From Limnohabitans sp. Rim8 (GTDB lineage Bacteria > Pseudomonadota > Gammaproteobacteria > Burkholderiales > Burkholderiaceae_C): a DNA stretch of 64,000 bases. Below are positions 28,435-37,192 of this stretch, piece after piece. The first letter of the stretch is position 1, and every line of letters starts with the position of its first letter. The stretch covers positions 1-64,000 of the forward strand of contig CAMDKK010000008.1 of assembly GCA_945901045.1 (NCBI GenBank), in the 5' to 3' direction. Under the pieces are notes generated by a model. That model was not told where the DNA came from, did no database searches, and saw nothing but the letters and a program-made list of their open reading frames with translations. The position numbers and the translations under genes were made by a program.

Positions 28435-29883
28435 TCAGATGCCCCGCTGTCGTGCCAATGGGGGGTTGCGTGCAAAGTAGGCTTTGATGCCCCTCATCAA
28501 AGCGTCTGCCAGATTGTCTTGGTAGAGGGTGCTGCGCAATTTTTCTTCTTCATCAGGGTTGCTGATGAAGGCCGTTTCTACCAAGACGCTGGGCATGTCG
28601 GGGGCTTTCAGCACCGCAAAACCAGCTTGCTCTACTTTGGGTTTGTGCAAGCGCCCGACCCCAGCTATTTCCCGCAACATGGCGCCGCCGAGGAGCACGC
28701 TGTCGTTAATTTGAGCGGTGGTGCTCATGTCCAACAGGGCGCGTTTGACCTGGGCATCTTGCACTGCGATATTGACCCCACCAATTAAATCGGCTTTGTT
28801 TTCCTGGTTCGCCATCCATCGGGCGGCGCTGCTCGATGCGGCCCCTTGGCTGAGCGCAAACACACTGGCGCCTTGGGCGTGGGGTGTAAAAAATGCATCG
28901 GCATGAATGCTGACAAACAAATCAGCCTGCACGCTGCGTGCCTTTTGCACCCTGACATGCAAAGGCACAAAAAAATCGGCATCGCGGGTAAGAAAGGCCC
29001 GCATGGGGTTGCCATTCATGCTGGATGCGTTGATGCGTTCTTTCAAGCGGTTGGCAATTTGCAGCACCACGTCTTTTTCTTGCGTGCCATTGGCGCCGAT
29101 CGCGCCCGGATCTTCTCCGCCGTGGCCAGGATCCAGGGCGATGATGATCAAACGGTCCGTTTTGCGTGGCGGTTCACTGCGAGCAGGGTGGCTGGGATCG
29201 TCCAGGTGAACGCCAGAGTCTGTTGGCGATGTTCGCCGCGTCGAGGGGGGGGCCGTGTTGGGCGAGATGCCGACCGTCGGCGCATTGGGGGGCAAAGCAG
29301 ATTTGCCGGACTGTCGGCTAATGAGTTCGCCCAAAGGGTCCGCTTGGGCAATGGAAGAAGTGCCCGCAGGTGCAGACGATGTGCTTTGCAGGCGCTCTGC
29401 GATCAAGACCTCCAAAGGATCCGCTGCAACCGAGGGGTAGAGGTCCAAAACCAGCCGATGCTGGTAGGCCGCTACAGGGGGGAGCGCAAATACTTGGGGG
29501 GCGATATCGCGTTTCAGGTCGATCACCAAGCGCACCACGCCAGGGCTGTATTGGCCAACCCTGACCCCGGCAATATTGGGGTCGTCCGAACGCACTTTGC
29601 CAACCAATTCGCGCAGTGCATTGTTAAGCTCGAGACCTTGAATATCGATGGCCAATCGTGGCGGCGAGGCCAAAAAGGTCTGGCTGGCTTTCAAGGGGGT
29701 ATCAGATTCGAGTGTGACACGTGTGTAATCGGCAGCAGGCCAGATCCGCACGGCCAGCATGCTCGCGCCCCAAGACAAATCCGTGTGGCCGAGCATCAGT
29801 ACCGCAAGGCCGGTTTGCAACAGGTCGCGGCGGTCCTGGGCGCGGCGGTTCAGAGTGCCCTGTACCTGTGGCTTAAAGGGCAT
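28435..29883 (-). CDS. amiC: N-acetylmuramoyl-L-alanine amidase (AMIN plus Amidase_3)
   Basis: A 482-residue cell-wall amidase that cleaves the stem peptide from murein during daughter-cell separation. A twin-arginine-like signal (RRDLLQTGLAVLMLG, residues about 18-32) suggests Tat export, as in E. coli AmiC. An AMIN septum-targeting domain (about residues 45-150) and a Pro/Ser-rich linker precede the zinc amidase domain. The latter has IALDPGHGGEDPGAIGANGT with the first His and Glu, FVSIHADAF, and the catalytic Glu in PSVLVETAFISNPDEE. The ATG lies inside the last 11 bp of tsaE. Confidence 0.92.
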   Translation of the reverse strand: MPFKPQVQGTLNRRAQDRRDLLQTGLAVLMLGHTDLSWGASMLAVRIWPAADYTRVTLESDTPLKASQTFLASPPRLAIDIQGLELNNALRELVGKVRSDDPNIAGVRVGQYSPGVVRLVIDLKRDIAPQVFALPPVAAYQHRLVLDLYPSVAADPLEVLIAERLQSTSSAPAGTSSIAQADPLGELISRQSGKSALPPNAPTVGISPNTAPPSTRRTSPTDSGVHLDDPSHPARSEPPRKTDRLIIIALDPGHGGEDPGAIGANGTQEKDVVLQIANRLKERINASSMNGNPMRAFLTRDADFFVPLHVRVQKARSVQADLFVSIHADAFFTPHAQGASVFALSQGAASSSAARWMANQENKADLIGGVNIAVQDAQVKRALLDMSTTAQINDSVLLGGAMLREIAGVGRLHKPKVEQAGFAVLKAPDMPSVLVETAFISNPDEEEKLRSTLYQDNLADALMRGIKAYFARNPPLARQRGI

Positions 29884-30358
29884 AGGGCAAAGCCTTAATC
29901 AAGGCAGATCCGGCATCGGTTGCGGCAGAAAAATGGACTTCTCGTGAGTCTTGCGTTGTCAATTCGATGGCAATGCGCAAGTCAGGTGTGGGCAACATGC
30001 CAGCAGCCTGGCTGGGCCATTCGACCAGTTTGAGACCGGGACTGGCAAAGATGTCGCGAAAACCAGCGTCTTCCCATTCCTGCGGATCGTTGAAGCGGTA
30101 AAAGTCAAAATGCCAGATGGCCAGATCGCCGGCCTCATGGGGTTCAACCACCGCATAGGTTGGGCTTTTGACGCGGCCTTGCACACCCAAGGCCCGCAAG
30201 AGATGCCTTACCAGCGTGGTTTTGCCGGCCCCTAAATTGCCTTCCAATTCAATGTAGACATTGCGAATAGCAGGGCAATGGGCCAGCGCTTTGGCGCAGG
30301 CCTGCGTGTCGTCTTCCGAGTACCAAATGCACTGCGCGGTATGCGCTTGGTGCGCCAT
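29873..30358 (-). CDS. tsaE: tRNA threonylcarbamoyladenosine biosynthesis ATPase TsaE
   Basis: A 161-residue P-loop ATPase that works with TsaB and TsaD in making t6A37 of ANN-decoding tRNAs. Walker A is ELEGNLGAGKTTLVRHLL, followed by VKSPTYAVVEPH and WHFDFYRFNDPQEWEDAGF. The frame extends upstream, but ATG 30358 (MAHQAHTAQCIWYSEDD) is preceded by AGGAAC and matches family length. It is coupled to amiC and divergent from queG. Confidence 0.93.
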   Translation of the reverse strand: MAHQAHTAQCIWYSEDDTQACAKALAHCPAIRNVYIELEGNLGAGKTTLVRHLLRALGVQGRVKSPTYAVVEPHEAGDLAIWHFDFYRFNDPQEWEDAGFRDIFASPGLKLVEWPSQAAGMLPTPDLRIAIELTTQDSREVHFSAATDAGSALIKALPYAL

Positions 30359-30376
30359 TGCGGTAGTTCCTACAAT
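30347..30376 (+). promoter_or_regulatory. Promoter of queG
   Basis: TTGGTG (30347-30352), an 18-bp spacer and TACAAT (30371-30376) make a good sigma-70 promoter. The -10 box ends 6 nt before the queG GTG codon, so the transcript probably starts at or next to the start codon. Confidence 0.55.
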
Positions 30377-30382
30377 CGGTGG

Positions 30383-31489
30383 GTGACTGTTGTTCGTACT
30401 CAGATCGATCCTTTGGTGTTGTGGCCCCAAGTGCAAACTTGGGCGCTTGAGCTTGGATTTTCGCAAATTGGCGTGACGGGCGTGGATTTGTCCACCGCAG
30501 AAGAGGGATTGCAAGCCTGGTTAGACGCCGGATTTCACGGCAGCATGGCCTACATGGCCTCACATGGAATGAAACGTGCCCGCCCCAGCGAGCTGGTTTC
30601 AGGGACTGTCAGTGTGATCACTGCCCGAATGGATTATCTGCCGATGAAGGCCCCTGTGGACTGGATGCACCAAGAAATGGCTAGGTCAGCACGTCCAAGC
30701 GAGGCGGTGGTCTCGCTCTACGCCCGGGGCAGGGACTACCATAAAGTGCTGCGCCATCGGCTTGCGCAATTGCAAACTAAGTTGGCACAGGCCATTGGGC
30801 CCTTTGGTCACCGCGTGTTCACCGATTCGGCACCCGTTTTAGAGGCCGAACTGGCCTGCCGCAGCGGGCTCGGATGGCGAGGAAAAAACACCTTGGTGCT
30901 TCAGCGCGAAGCGGGGTCGATGTTTTTTTTGGGTGAGCTGTTCGTCGATTTTGCTTTGCCTGCATCGTATCCCGTGACAACCCATTGCGGCCAGTGCACC
31001 GCCTGCATTGACCTGTGCCCGACAAAGGCCATCGTTGGCCCTCAGCGGCTGGATGCCAAGCGCTGTATTTCATATTTAACGATTGAACATGCCGGCCCCA
31101 TACCGCACGAATTCAGGCCGCTGATAGGGAACCGAATTTACGGTTGTGACGAATGCCAACTTGTGTGCCCCTGGAACAAGTATGCCCAACGCAGCCCCCT
31201 GGCTGATTTTGATTCACGACAGGCTTTGGTCGGTGCTGATTTGGTCGAGTTGTTGGGCTGGAGCGAAGACGAATTTTTGCAGCGCACCGAAGGCAGTGCG
31301 ATTCGCCGCATTGGCCATGCCCGTTGGTTGCGCAATGTGGCCTTGGCCGCGGGCAACGCCTTGCGCCGCCTTTCGCCCCAAGAAACCACGGCACTCCAAA
31401 TTGTTTTGCAAAGCCTGCTGACGCACGGCGATGAAGTGGTCCGCGAACAGGTCGCCTGGTCTTTGCAACAAGGCCAAGCGGCCGGTTGA
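30383..31489 (+). CDS. queG: Epoxyqueuosine reductase
   Basis: A 368-residue cobalamin-dependent iron-sulfur enzyme that reduces epoxyqueuosine to queuosine in tRNA (last step of Q synthesis). The ferredoxin-like region has CGQCTACIDLCPTKAI and the second set CDECQLVCPWNKYA. FTDSAPVLEAELACRSGLGW matches the QueG catalytic region, and a HEAT-like C-terminal stretch follows. The only suitable start is GTG 30383. No Shine-Dalgarno is visible and the -10 box lies just upstream, so the mRNA may be leaderless. It is convergent with the AEC gene. Confidence 0.93.
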   Translation: MTVVRTQIDPLVLWPQVQTWALELGFSQIGVTGVDLSTAEEGLQAWLDAGFHGSMAYMASHGMKRARPSELVSGTVSVITARMDYLPMKAPVDWMHQEMARSARPSEAVVSLYARGRDYHKVLRHRLAQLQTKLAQAIGPFGHRVFTDSAPVLEAELACRSGLGWRGKNTLVLQREAGSMFFLGELFVDFALPASYPVTTHCGQCTACIDLCPTKAIVGPQRLDAKRCISYLTIEHAGPIPHEFRPLIGNRIYGCDECQLVCPWNKYAQRSPLADFDSRQALVGADLVELLGWSEDEFLQRTEGSAIRRIGHARWLRNVALAAGNALRRLSPQETTALQIVLQSLLTHGDEVVREQVAWSLQQGQAAG

Positions 31490-31501
31490 GGTGGTTTGGG
31501 C

Positions 31502-32419
31502 TCAGCGCAAAACGGCCAAAGCAAAAGGCAAGCTCAGCATGCCAAGTGCGGTGGACAAGGTCACCAAACCGGCTACATAGGAGCCGTTGTAGCCCATCCG
31601 GGCGGCCAACACATAACATGACGATGCGGTAGGCAATGCCGAAAATATAAGCAATATGGTGGCATGTTGTGGCGACAGATGAAATGCCTGGACCAAGACA
31701 AACGCCACCAAAGGCACGGCACAGTGGCGAATACTCAACAAGGCTGTCGTCAACACTTTGCCCTGCCTTAAGCTGCTCAATTGCATGCCCGCGCCGGCTG
31801 TCATGAGGCCTAAAGCCAGCGAGGCGGCGCCAATGCGACTCACGCTGGGCTCTAGCAAGATGGGGATGTGAAGGCCCAAGCCATTGAAAAGAAGGCCACA
31901 AGCCGTGGCCAGAATCAAAGGATTGCGCACCACCTCGCGCCAGAAATTGCTTTTCGCATGGCGTGCCATGGGCCACACCGCAGCAATATTGAATATGGGT
32001 ACGCACATACCAATCAACACTGACATCAAAAGCAAGCCTTCAGGGCCTGCCAACCGCTCTGACAAGGTCAGAGCCATGTAGGATTGGAAGCGAAAACCCA
32101 CTTGCACGGCACCCGCATGGTCTTTGCGGTCGATATACCGGCCTATAACCGGCAAATAAGGCAAGCTGTAACACAAGGCGATGGCGATCAAACCCATGCT
32201 CACCCCGGCGCCAATCAAGTTGCTCGCCGCGTTCAGGTCCAAAGGGCTTTTGACGATGGAGTGAAACAGCAGCACAGGAAAGAGGAAGAAGTACACCAGT
32301 GAATCTACCTTTTGCCACACCTCGCGGTTCAAGGCGGTGTAACGGCAGACCAGGTAACCGCAAAGAATAAGGGAAAAATCTGGAAAGAGAAGTTGGGCGT
32401 AATTCACTGCTTCCAGCAT
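31502..32419 (-). CDS. AEC family transporter
   Basis: A 305-residue membrane protein with about ten hydrophobic helices in two halves, matching the auxin efflux carrier (AEC/Mem_trans) family. It begins FPDFSLILCGYLVCRYTALN, followed by VDSLVYFFLFPVLLFHSIVK and later ALPTASSCYVLAARMGYNGS near the C-terminus. Bacterial members include malonate, malate or other carboxylate transporters; the substrate is not readable here. It is a single gene between queG and the Bug receptor, and divergent from the latter. Confidence 0.85.
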   Translation of the reverse strand: MLEAVNYAQLLFPDFSLILCGYLVCRYTALNREVWQKVDSLVYFFLFPVLLFHSIVKSPLDLNAASNLIGAGVSMGLIAIALCYSLPYLPVIGRYIDRKDHAGAVQVGFRFQSYMALTLSERLAGPEGLLLMSVLIGMCVPIFNIAAVWPMARHAKSNFWREVVRNPLILATACGLLFNGLGLHIPILLEPSVSRIGAASLALGLMTAGAGMQLSSLRQGKVLTTALLSIRHCAVPLVAFVLVQAFHLSPQHATILLIFSALPTASSCYVLAARMGYNGSYVAGLVTLSTALGMLSLPFALAVLR

Positions 32420-32447
32420 AACGTGTTTGGCATGTGATGCCGTTCTT

Positions 32448-32475
32448 TTGAAGTGGGATTTTTTGTGCTTATGAT
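32448..32475 (+). promoter_or_regulatory. Promoter of the Bug receptor gene
   Basis: TTGAAG (32448-32453), a 16-bp spacer and TATGAT (32470-32475) lie 36 nt upstream of the ATG. A GGAGA ribosome binding site is present before the start codon. Confidence 0.5.
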
Positions 32476-32510
32476 GCCGTGCTTAAAGTCTTTTTCTGGA
32501 GAATTTTCTT

Positions 32511-33476
32511 ATGCATCGTCAACATTTGATTGCCGCTCTTTTGGCCACCTCTGTTGTAGGGGGCGCCTTTGCCCAAAACTATCCGAGCAAAGCGATCCGC
32601 TTGCAAGTGCCTTTTGCGCCAGGCGGCACGACCGATATCGTGGCCCGTGTGATTTCTGAGCCCTTGGCCAAAGCAATTGGTCAGCCGGTGGTCGTAGAAA
32701 ACAAAGCCGGCGGTGGGGGCGTGGTAGGGGCCAATGAAACAGCCAAAGCCGTACCCGATGGCTATAACTTGGGCATGGCGACGGTCTCGACCACAGCCGC
32801 CAATCCGGCCATCAATCCGAAGATTCCCTACAACCCCATGACCGATTTCACGCCCATCGTCAATATCGCCGCAACACCCAACGTGATTGCGGTGCACCCC
32901 AGCTTTCCGGCCAGAGACTACAAAGCGTTTGTCGCAGAACTGAAAAAGAACCCCGGAAAGTATTCTTATGCTTCTTCCGGCACGGGCGGTATCGGGCACT
33001 TGCAAACCGAATTGTGGAAAAGCCTGGCGGGTGTGTTCATCACCCACATTCCTTACCGTGGTGCCGGCCCGGCTCTGAACGACACGGTGGCGGGTCAGGT
33101 GCCGATCATATTTGACAACATGCCCTCGGCCTTGCCCTTCATTCAAACCGGCAAGTTGATCCCGATCGTGGTGGCTGCGCCGCAGCGTTTGCCGCAGTTG
33201 CCCAATGTGCCGACTTTCAAAGAAGTGGGCCTGGAATCGGTCAACCGGATGGCTTATTACGGTATCTACGGCCCCAAAGGCCTGTCCAAAGAGGTGGTTG
33301 AAAAAATCAATAGCGGCGTGAAGAAGGCCTTGCAAGACCCCGCGGTGGTCAAGCGGATTCAGGACACAGGCTCCTTGGTGGTGGCCAACACGCCCGAAGA
33401 GTTTACTGCCCAGATCAAGGCTGAATACGAAGTCTACAAAAAAGTCGTAGAGCAGCAAAACCTCAAGCTCGATTGA
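32511..33476 (+). CDS. Tripartite tricarboxylate transporter receptor (Bug/TctC family)
   Basis: A 321-residue periplasmic binding protein. Signal peptide [20 protein letters not shown] is cleaved near AQ-NYPSK. The Bug signatures follow: [49 protein letters not shown] and [14 protein letters not shown]. Family members bind carboxylates such as citrate, glutarate or nicotinate for a TctAB permease or act in sensing. No tctA or tctB is present, so this is an orphan receptor, common in Burkholderiales. Its stop codon overlaps the xerD start. Confidence 0.93.
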   Translation: MHRQHLIAALLATSVVGGAFAQNYPSKAIRLQVPFAPGGTTDIVARVISEPLAKAIGQPVVVENKAGGGGVVGANETAKAVPDGYNLGMATVSTTAANPAINPKIPYNPMTDFTPIVNIAATPNVIAVHPSFPARDYKAFVAELKKNPGKYSYASSGTGGIGHLQTELWKSLAGVFITHIPYRGAGPALNDTVAGQVPIIFDNMPSALPFIQTGKLIPIVVAAPQRLPQLPNVPTFKEVGLESVNRMAYYGIYGPKGLSKEVVEKINSGVKKALQDPAVVKRIQDTGSLVVANTPEEFTAQIKAEYEVYKKVVEQQNLKLD

Positions 33477-34381
33477 TGTTACCTACCAGCCAGAGCGCGA
33501 TCGATCGCTTTATAGACGCCCTCTGGCTGGAAGATGGTTTGTCGACCAACACATTGGCCGCCTACCGAAGGGATTTGACGCTTTTTGCTAGGTGGTTGCA
33601 AGAACAAGGTGTGACACTTGACGATACCACCGAGCCGCATCTTCAGCACTATTTTGCCGTCAAACACGGTGCGACTAAAGCCACAACCGCCAACCGCAGG
33701 TTGACAGTTTTCAAGCGCTACTTTCGTTGGGCACTGCGTGATCGGCACGTGCAAGCTGACCCTACTTTGCGCATGCTGGCCGCCAAGCAAGCCCTGCGCG
33801 TACCCAAAACTCTGACCGAACAACAGGTTGATTCACTGCTTAATGCCCCTGATGTCAATGACAGCTTGGGTCTGCGCGACCGAACCATGTTGGAGCTCAT
33901 GTACGCCAGTGGGCTGCGGGTGAGCGAGTTGGTGCAACTCAAAACACTGCATGTTTCGCTGAACGACAATGTGCTGCGCATCATGGGCAAGGGCAGCAAA
34001 GAGCGTTTGGTACCGTTTGGTCAGGAGGCGCGTGTCTGGCTGGAGCGCTACATGCAATCGGCAAGGCCTGGATTGTTGGGGGGAAGGCAAACAGCAGACC
34101 TGTTTGTCAGCAGCAGCGGGCCCAAGCCCGGAACGGCAATATCGCGTGTGATGTTCTGGAGCATCGTCAAGCGCTATGCGGAACAAGGGGGCATTACAAC
34201 GCCTTTGTCGCCACACACATTGCGCCATGCTTTTGCAACGCACTTGCTGAACCACGGCGCCGATTTGCGCTCGGTGCAAATGCTGTTGGGCCATGCCGAC
34301 ATATCGACCACCACGATTTACACCCACATTGCCCGTGAACGGCTCAAATCTTTGCACGCAGAGCACCACCCCAGGGGTTAG
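33476..34381 (+). CDS. xerD: Tyrosine recombinase XerD
   Basis: A 301-residue site-specific recombinase that, with XerC, resolves chromosome dimers at dif. An N-terminal SAM-like DNA-binding domain (IDRFIDALWLEDGLSTNTLA) precedes the catalytic domain. Catalytic residues are Arg in ASGLRVSELVQLK, Lys in GKGSKERLVPFG, H-x-x-R in HTLRHAFATHLL, His in LLGHADISTT and the Tyr nucleophile in YTHI. ATG 33476 shares the A of the TGA stop of the Bug gene; an in-frame TTG directly precedes it. Confidence 0.93.
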   Translation: MLPTSQSAIDRFIDALWLEDGLSTNTLAAYRRDLTLFARWLQEQGVTLDDTTEPHLQHYFAVKHGATKATTANRRLTVFKRYFRWALRDRHVQADPTLRMLAAKQALRVPKTLTEQQVDSLLNAPDVNDSLGLRDRTMLELMYASGLRVSELVQLKTLHVSLNDNVLRIMGKGSKERLVPFGQEARVWLERYMQSARPGLLGGRQTADLFVSSSGPKPGTAISRVMFWSIVKRYAEQGGITTPLSPHTLRHAFATHLLNHGADLRSVQMLLGHADISTTTIYTHIARERLKSLHAEHHPRG

Positions 34382-34535
34382 AACCTCCAAAGGGATTGGG
34401 CGTCACAGACTTGCAATGCCCTGAGGGTCATGCAGCTGCTAAAGCCGAATAAAGTCATCAGAACTTCATGCCATAGCCTTATTGCTTACACACAGCGATG
34501 CCAAGATGAAGTTTTAGTTTGATGAGTTGAAGTAC

Positions 34536-36194
34536 ATGAAACATCATTTTTTGAAGTCCGCGCTGGTGGCTTGCGCCATCGCCTTTTTGCAAAATAGCGG
34601 CGCTCAAACGGACAGTCGGCCTGTTGTTCGGGTGGCCGTCCAACAAGTAGCCAATTCAGGCACCTTAACGCCCTTGCGTGAACAATCGAATGTCGGGTCG
34701 CGGTCATTCCCCATGATTTATGCGGGCTTGATCGACCTTGATCGTCAAGGCGATTTGTCACTCAAACCCGGTTTGGCAACTTCCTGGAAGCGCATAGATG
34801 ACTTCACCCTCGAACTCAAACTGCGCAAAGGTGTGAAGTTTCACAATGGTGATGAAATGACCGCGGATGATGTGGCCTTTACTTTCGGGCCAGAGTACAT
34901 GTTTGGCAGCACCAAGCCTTTGGTCGTGGGGCAAGTCGCTTCAACCATTGCAACCAGCACCAATCAAACTCCGGCAACTGCAGTCAAACTGCCTGCTGCC
35001 ACTTTGCCGCCTGAAGTGCCTGCCGTGGCCCGACGCATGTGGCCTTCTTTGGCACAGGTCAAAGTGATTGACAAATACACCGTACGTTTCATCAACTCGG
35101 CACCCGATTTGACACTCGAAGGTCGCCTGGCGAGGTCATCTGAAATCATCTCCAAGCGGGCATTTTTAGAAGCCAAAGACTGGGCCAGTTGGGCGCGGTC
35201 TCCGGTGGCTGCAGGTCCTTTCAAAATCAAAGAATTCAAACCGGACAACAGCTTGGTGTTGTCTGCTCATGATGCTTATTTTGGCGGTAAACCCAGTGTG
35301 AAAGAAATTCGGTACCAAGTTGTGCCCGAAGTTTCAGGACGCGTCAATGGCTTGCTCAGTGGCGAGTTCGATTTCGTCACCGACATTCCGCCCGACCAGA
35401 TCAAGACGATCGAAGCCAACCCCAAATTTGAAGTGGTCGGTGGCCCTGTGCTGAATCACCGCATCATCGTGTTTGACAAGAACCACCCACAACTTGCCAA
35501 TCCCAAAATTCGTCTGGCCATGGCGCATGCGATTGACCGTGACGCCATTGTCAAATCTTTGTGGGGTAATCGCACCACCGTGCCCGCGGGCTTGCAGTGG
35601 GAATATTACGGTCCCATGTTCCAGAAAAACTGGAGTGTTCCCAAGTACGACCCCACACTCGCGGCCCGTCTGGTCAAAGAGTCTGGCTACAAGGGAGAGC
35701 CTATTCCATTTCGAGTTTTGAACAATTACTACACCAACCAAGTGCAAACTGCTCAGGTGTTGGCCGAAATGTGGCGTGCAGTCGGCTTGAATGTGGACAT
35801 GCAGATGAAAGAAAATTGGGGTCAAATTTTCGAAACCGCCAACTCGGCGCGTGGTGTGCGTGACTGGTCCAATTCGGCCCCTTTCAATGACCCGGTCAGC
35901 TCCATAGTGAATCAGCACGGCCCTAACGGACAACAACAACAAATGGGTGAATGGAAGAATAACGAGTTCAATACTTTGTCTACATTGCTGGAAACTTCCA
36001 CCAGCATGGAAAACCGGAACCGTGCTTTCGGCCGCATGCTGGAAATTGCGGAGCGTGAAGACCCTGCCTACACCGTTCTGCACCGCAATGTGGTTTTTTA
36101 TGGCAAGCGAAAAGACATTCAATGGAAATGGTCCCCCACATTCACCATGGACTTCAGGGCTGCCAACCTGAGCATGCCCGTCAGTGGCAAATGA
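34536..36194 (+). CDS. ABC transporter periplasmic substrate-binding protein (peptide type, SBP_bac_5)
   Basis: A 552-residue periplasmic protein of the DppA/OppA family. A signal peptide (MKHHFLKSALVACAIAFLQN, cleaved near SGAQ) is followed by PMIYAGLIDLDRQGDLSLKP, LKLRKGVKFHNGDEMTADDV and later NPKIRLAMAHAIDRDAIVKS. It heads an operon of two ATPases, two permeases and a hydrolase, all with 4-bp overlaps or short gaps. The family carries peptides, but also nickel, glycosides, phosphonates and other solutes, so the ligand is open. ATG 34536 is preferred over TTG 34527. Confidence 0.9.
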   Translation: MKHHFLKSALVACAIAFLQNSGAQTDSRPVVRVAVQQVANSGTLTPLREQSNVGSRSFPMIYAGLIDLDRQGDLSLKPGLATSWKRIDDFTLELKLRKGVKFHNGDEMTADDVAFTFGPEYMFGSTKPLVVGQVASTIATSTNQTPATAVKLPAATLPPEVPAVARRMWPSLAQVKVIDKYTVRFINSAPDLTLEGRLARSSEIISKRAFLEAKDWASWARSPVAAGPFKIKEFKPDNSLVLSAHDAYFGGKPSVKEIRYQVVPEVSGRVNGLLSGEFDFVTDIPPDQIKTIEANPKFEVVGGPVLNHRIIVFDKNHPQLANPKIRLAMAHAIDRDAIVKSLWGNRTTVPAGLQWEYYGPMFQKNWSVPKYDPTLAARLVKESGYKGEPIPFRVLNNYYTNQVQTAQVLAEMWRAVGLNVDMQMKENWGQIFETANSARGVRDWSNSAPFNDPVSSIVNQHGPNGQQQQMGEWKNNEFNTLSTLLETSTSMENRNRAFGRMLEIAEREDPAYTVLHRNVVFYGKRKDIQWKWSPTFTMDFRAANLSMPVSGK

Positions 36195-37192
36195 CTGAAC
36201 TGGCGACACCACAGCCTCACTCCACCGCCCCTCAAATTCTTGTCAGTCTGCGTGGATTGACGGTGAGCTTCGGCTCTGGCCCATCCCAGGTTCAGGTGCT
36301 CCACGGCCTTGACTTGGATGTGCATGTGGGTGAATCCTTGGGCATGGTTGGCGAGTCCGGTTGCGGTAAAAGCGTGACCTGGCTGGCTGCTTTGGGACTG
36401 CTCGGAGCGCAAGCCCGGGTGCAAGGCGAGTTCCGTTTGGCCGGGGAACGTTTTGATGGACTGAGTGACAAGGCCTTGTCATTGATTCGCGGGCGACGCA
36501 TTGCGATGATTTTTCAGGACCCCGCCTCGGCTTTGAATCCTGTGCATCGGATAGGGCAGCAGTTGGTGGAAGCCGTCAGCTTGCACAAAGGACTCAGGGG
36601 TCAGGCGGCCCGGGCACAAGCAGTGCGTTTGTTGGATCAGGTTCACATCCCGCATGCTGCGCAGCGGTTTGATGCCTACCCACATGAACTTTCTGGCGGC
36701 ATGAATCAACGCATCATGATTGCGATGGCGCTTGCAGGTGAGCCGGATTTATTGATTGCAGACGAACCGACGACAGCGCTTGATGCAACGATTCAAGCCC
36801 AAATTTTGGACCTGTTGTCAGAAGTTCGCCGTGATCAGGGCATGGCCATGGTCTTGATTTCGCATGACCTGAGTGTGATTGCGCAAGAGTGCTCGCGGGT
36901 CATGGTGATGTACGCGGGCAGAGCTGCGGAAATTGCGGCCACGGACAACCTGTTTCGCACCGCAGGTCATCCCTATACGCAGGGCTTGTTGTCCTGTGTA
37001 CCCGATGTGGCTTCTCCCCAAAAACGCCTTCCAGCCATTCCGGGTCAAGTGCCTGAGGCGGGCCGATTGCCTCAAGGCTGCAGCTTTGGGCCCCGATGCG
37101 CGCATTCCTTTTTGCAGTGCAAGGAGCGTGTGCCGCCGCTATTACCTGTTGCGCCTGACCATCAGGTCGCCTGTTTTTTGACTGCACCATGA
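36191..37192 (+). CDS. ABC transporter ATP-binding protein (DppD/OppD type)
   Basis: A 333-residue ATPase of the peptide-type importer. Walker A is VGESGCGKSVTWLAALG, the signature is ELSGGMNQRIMIAMAL, and Walker B is LLIADEPTTALDATIQ, followed by the H-loop LISHDLSVIAQE. The C-terminal oligopeptide-transporter domain has the Cys cluster GCSFGPRCAHSFLQCKE, which in relatives can bind an Fe-S cluster. ATG 36191 overlaps the receptor stop (ATGA). Confidence 0.93.
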   Translation: MTELATPQPHSTAPQILVSLRGLTVSFGSGPSQVQVLHGLDLDVHVGESLGMVGESGCGKSVTWLAALGLLGAQARVQGEFRLAGERFDGLSDKALSLIRGRRIAMIFQDPASALNPVHRIGQQLVEAVSLHKGLRGQAARAQAVRLLDQVHIPHAAQRFDAYPHELSGGMNQRIMIAMALAGEPDLLIADEPTTALDATIQAQILDLLSEVRRDQGMAMVLISHDLSVIAQECSRVMVMYAGRAAEIAATDNLFRTAGHPYTQGLLSCVPDVASPQKRLPAIPGQVPEAGRLPQGCSFGPRCAHSFLQCKERVPPLLPVAPDHQVACFLTAP

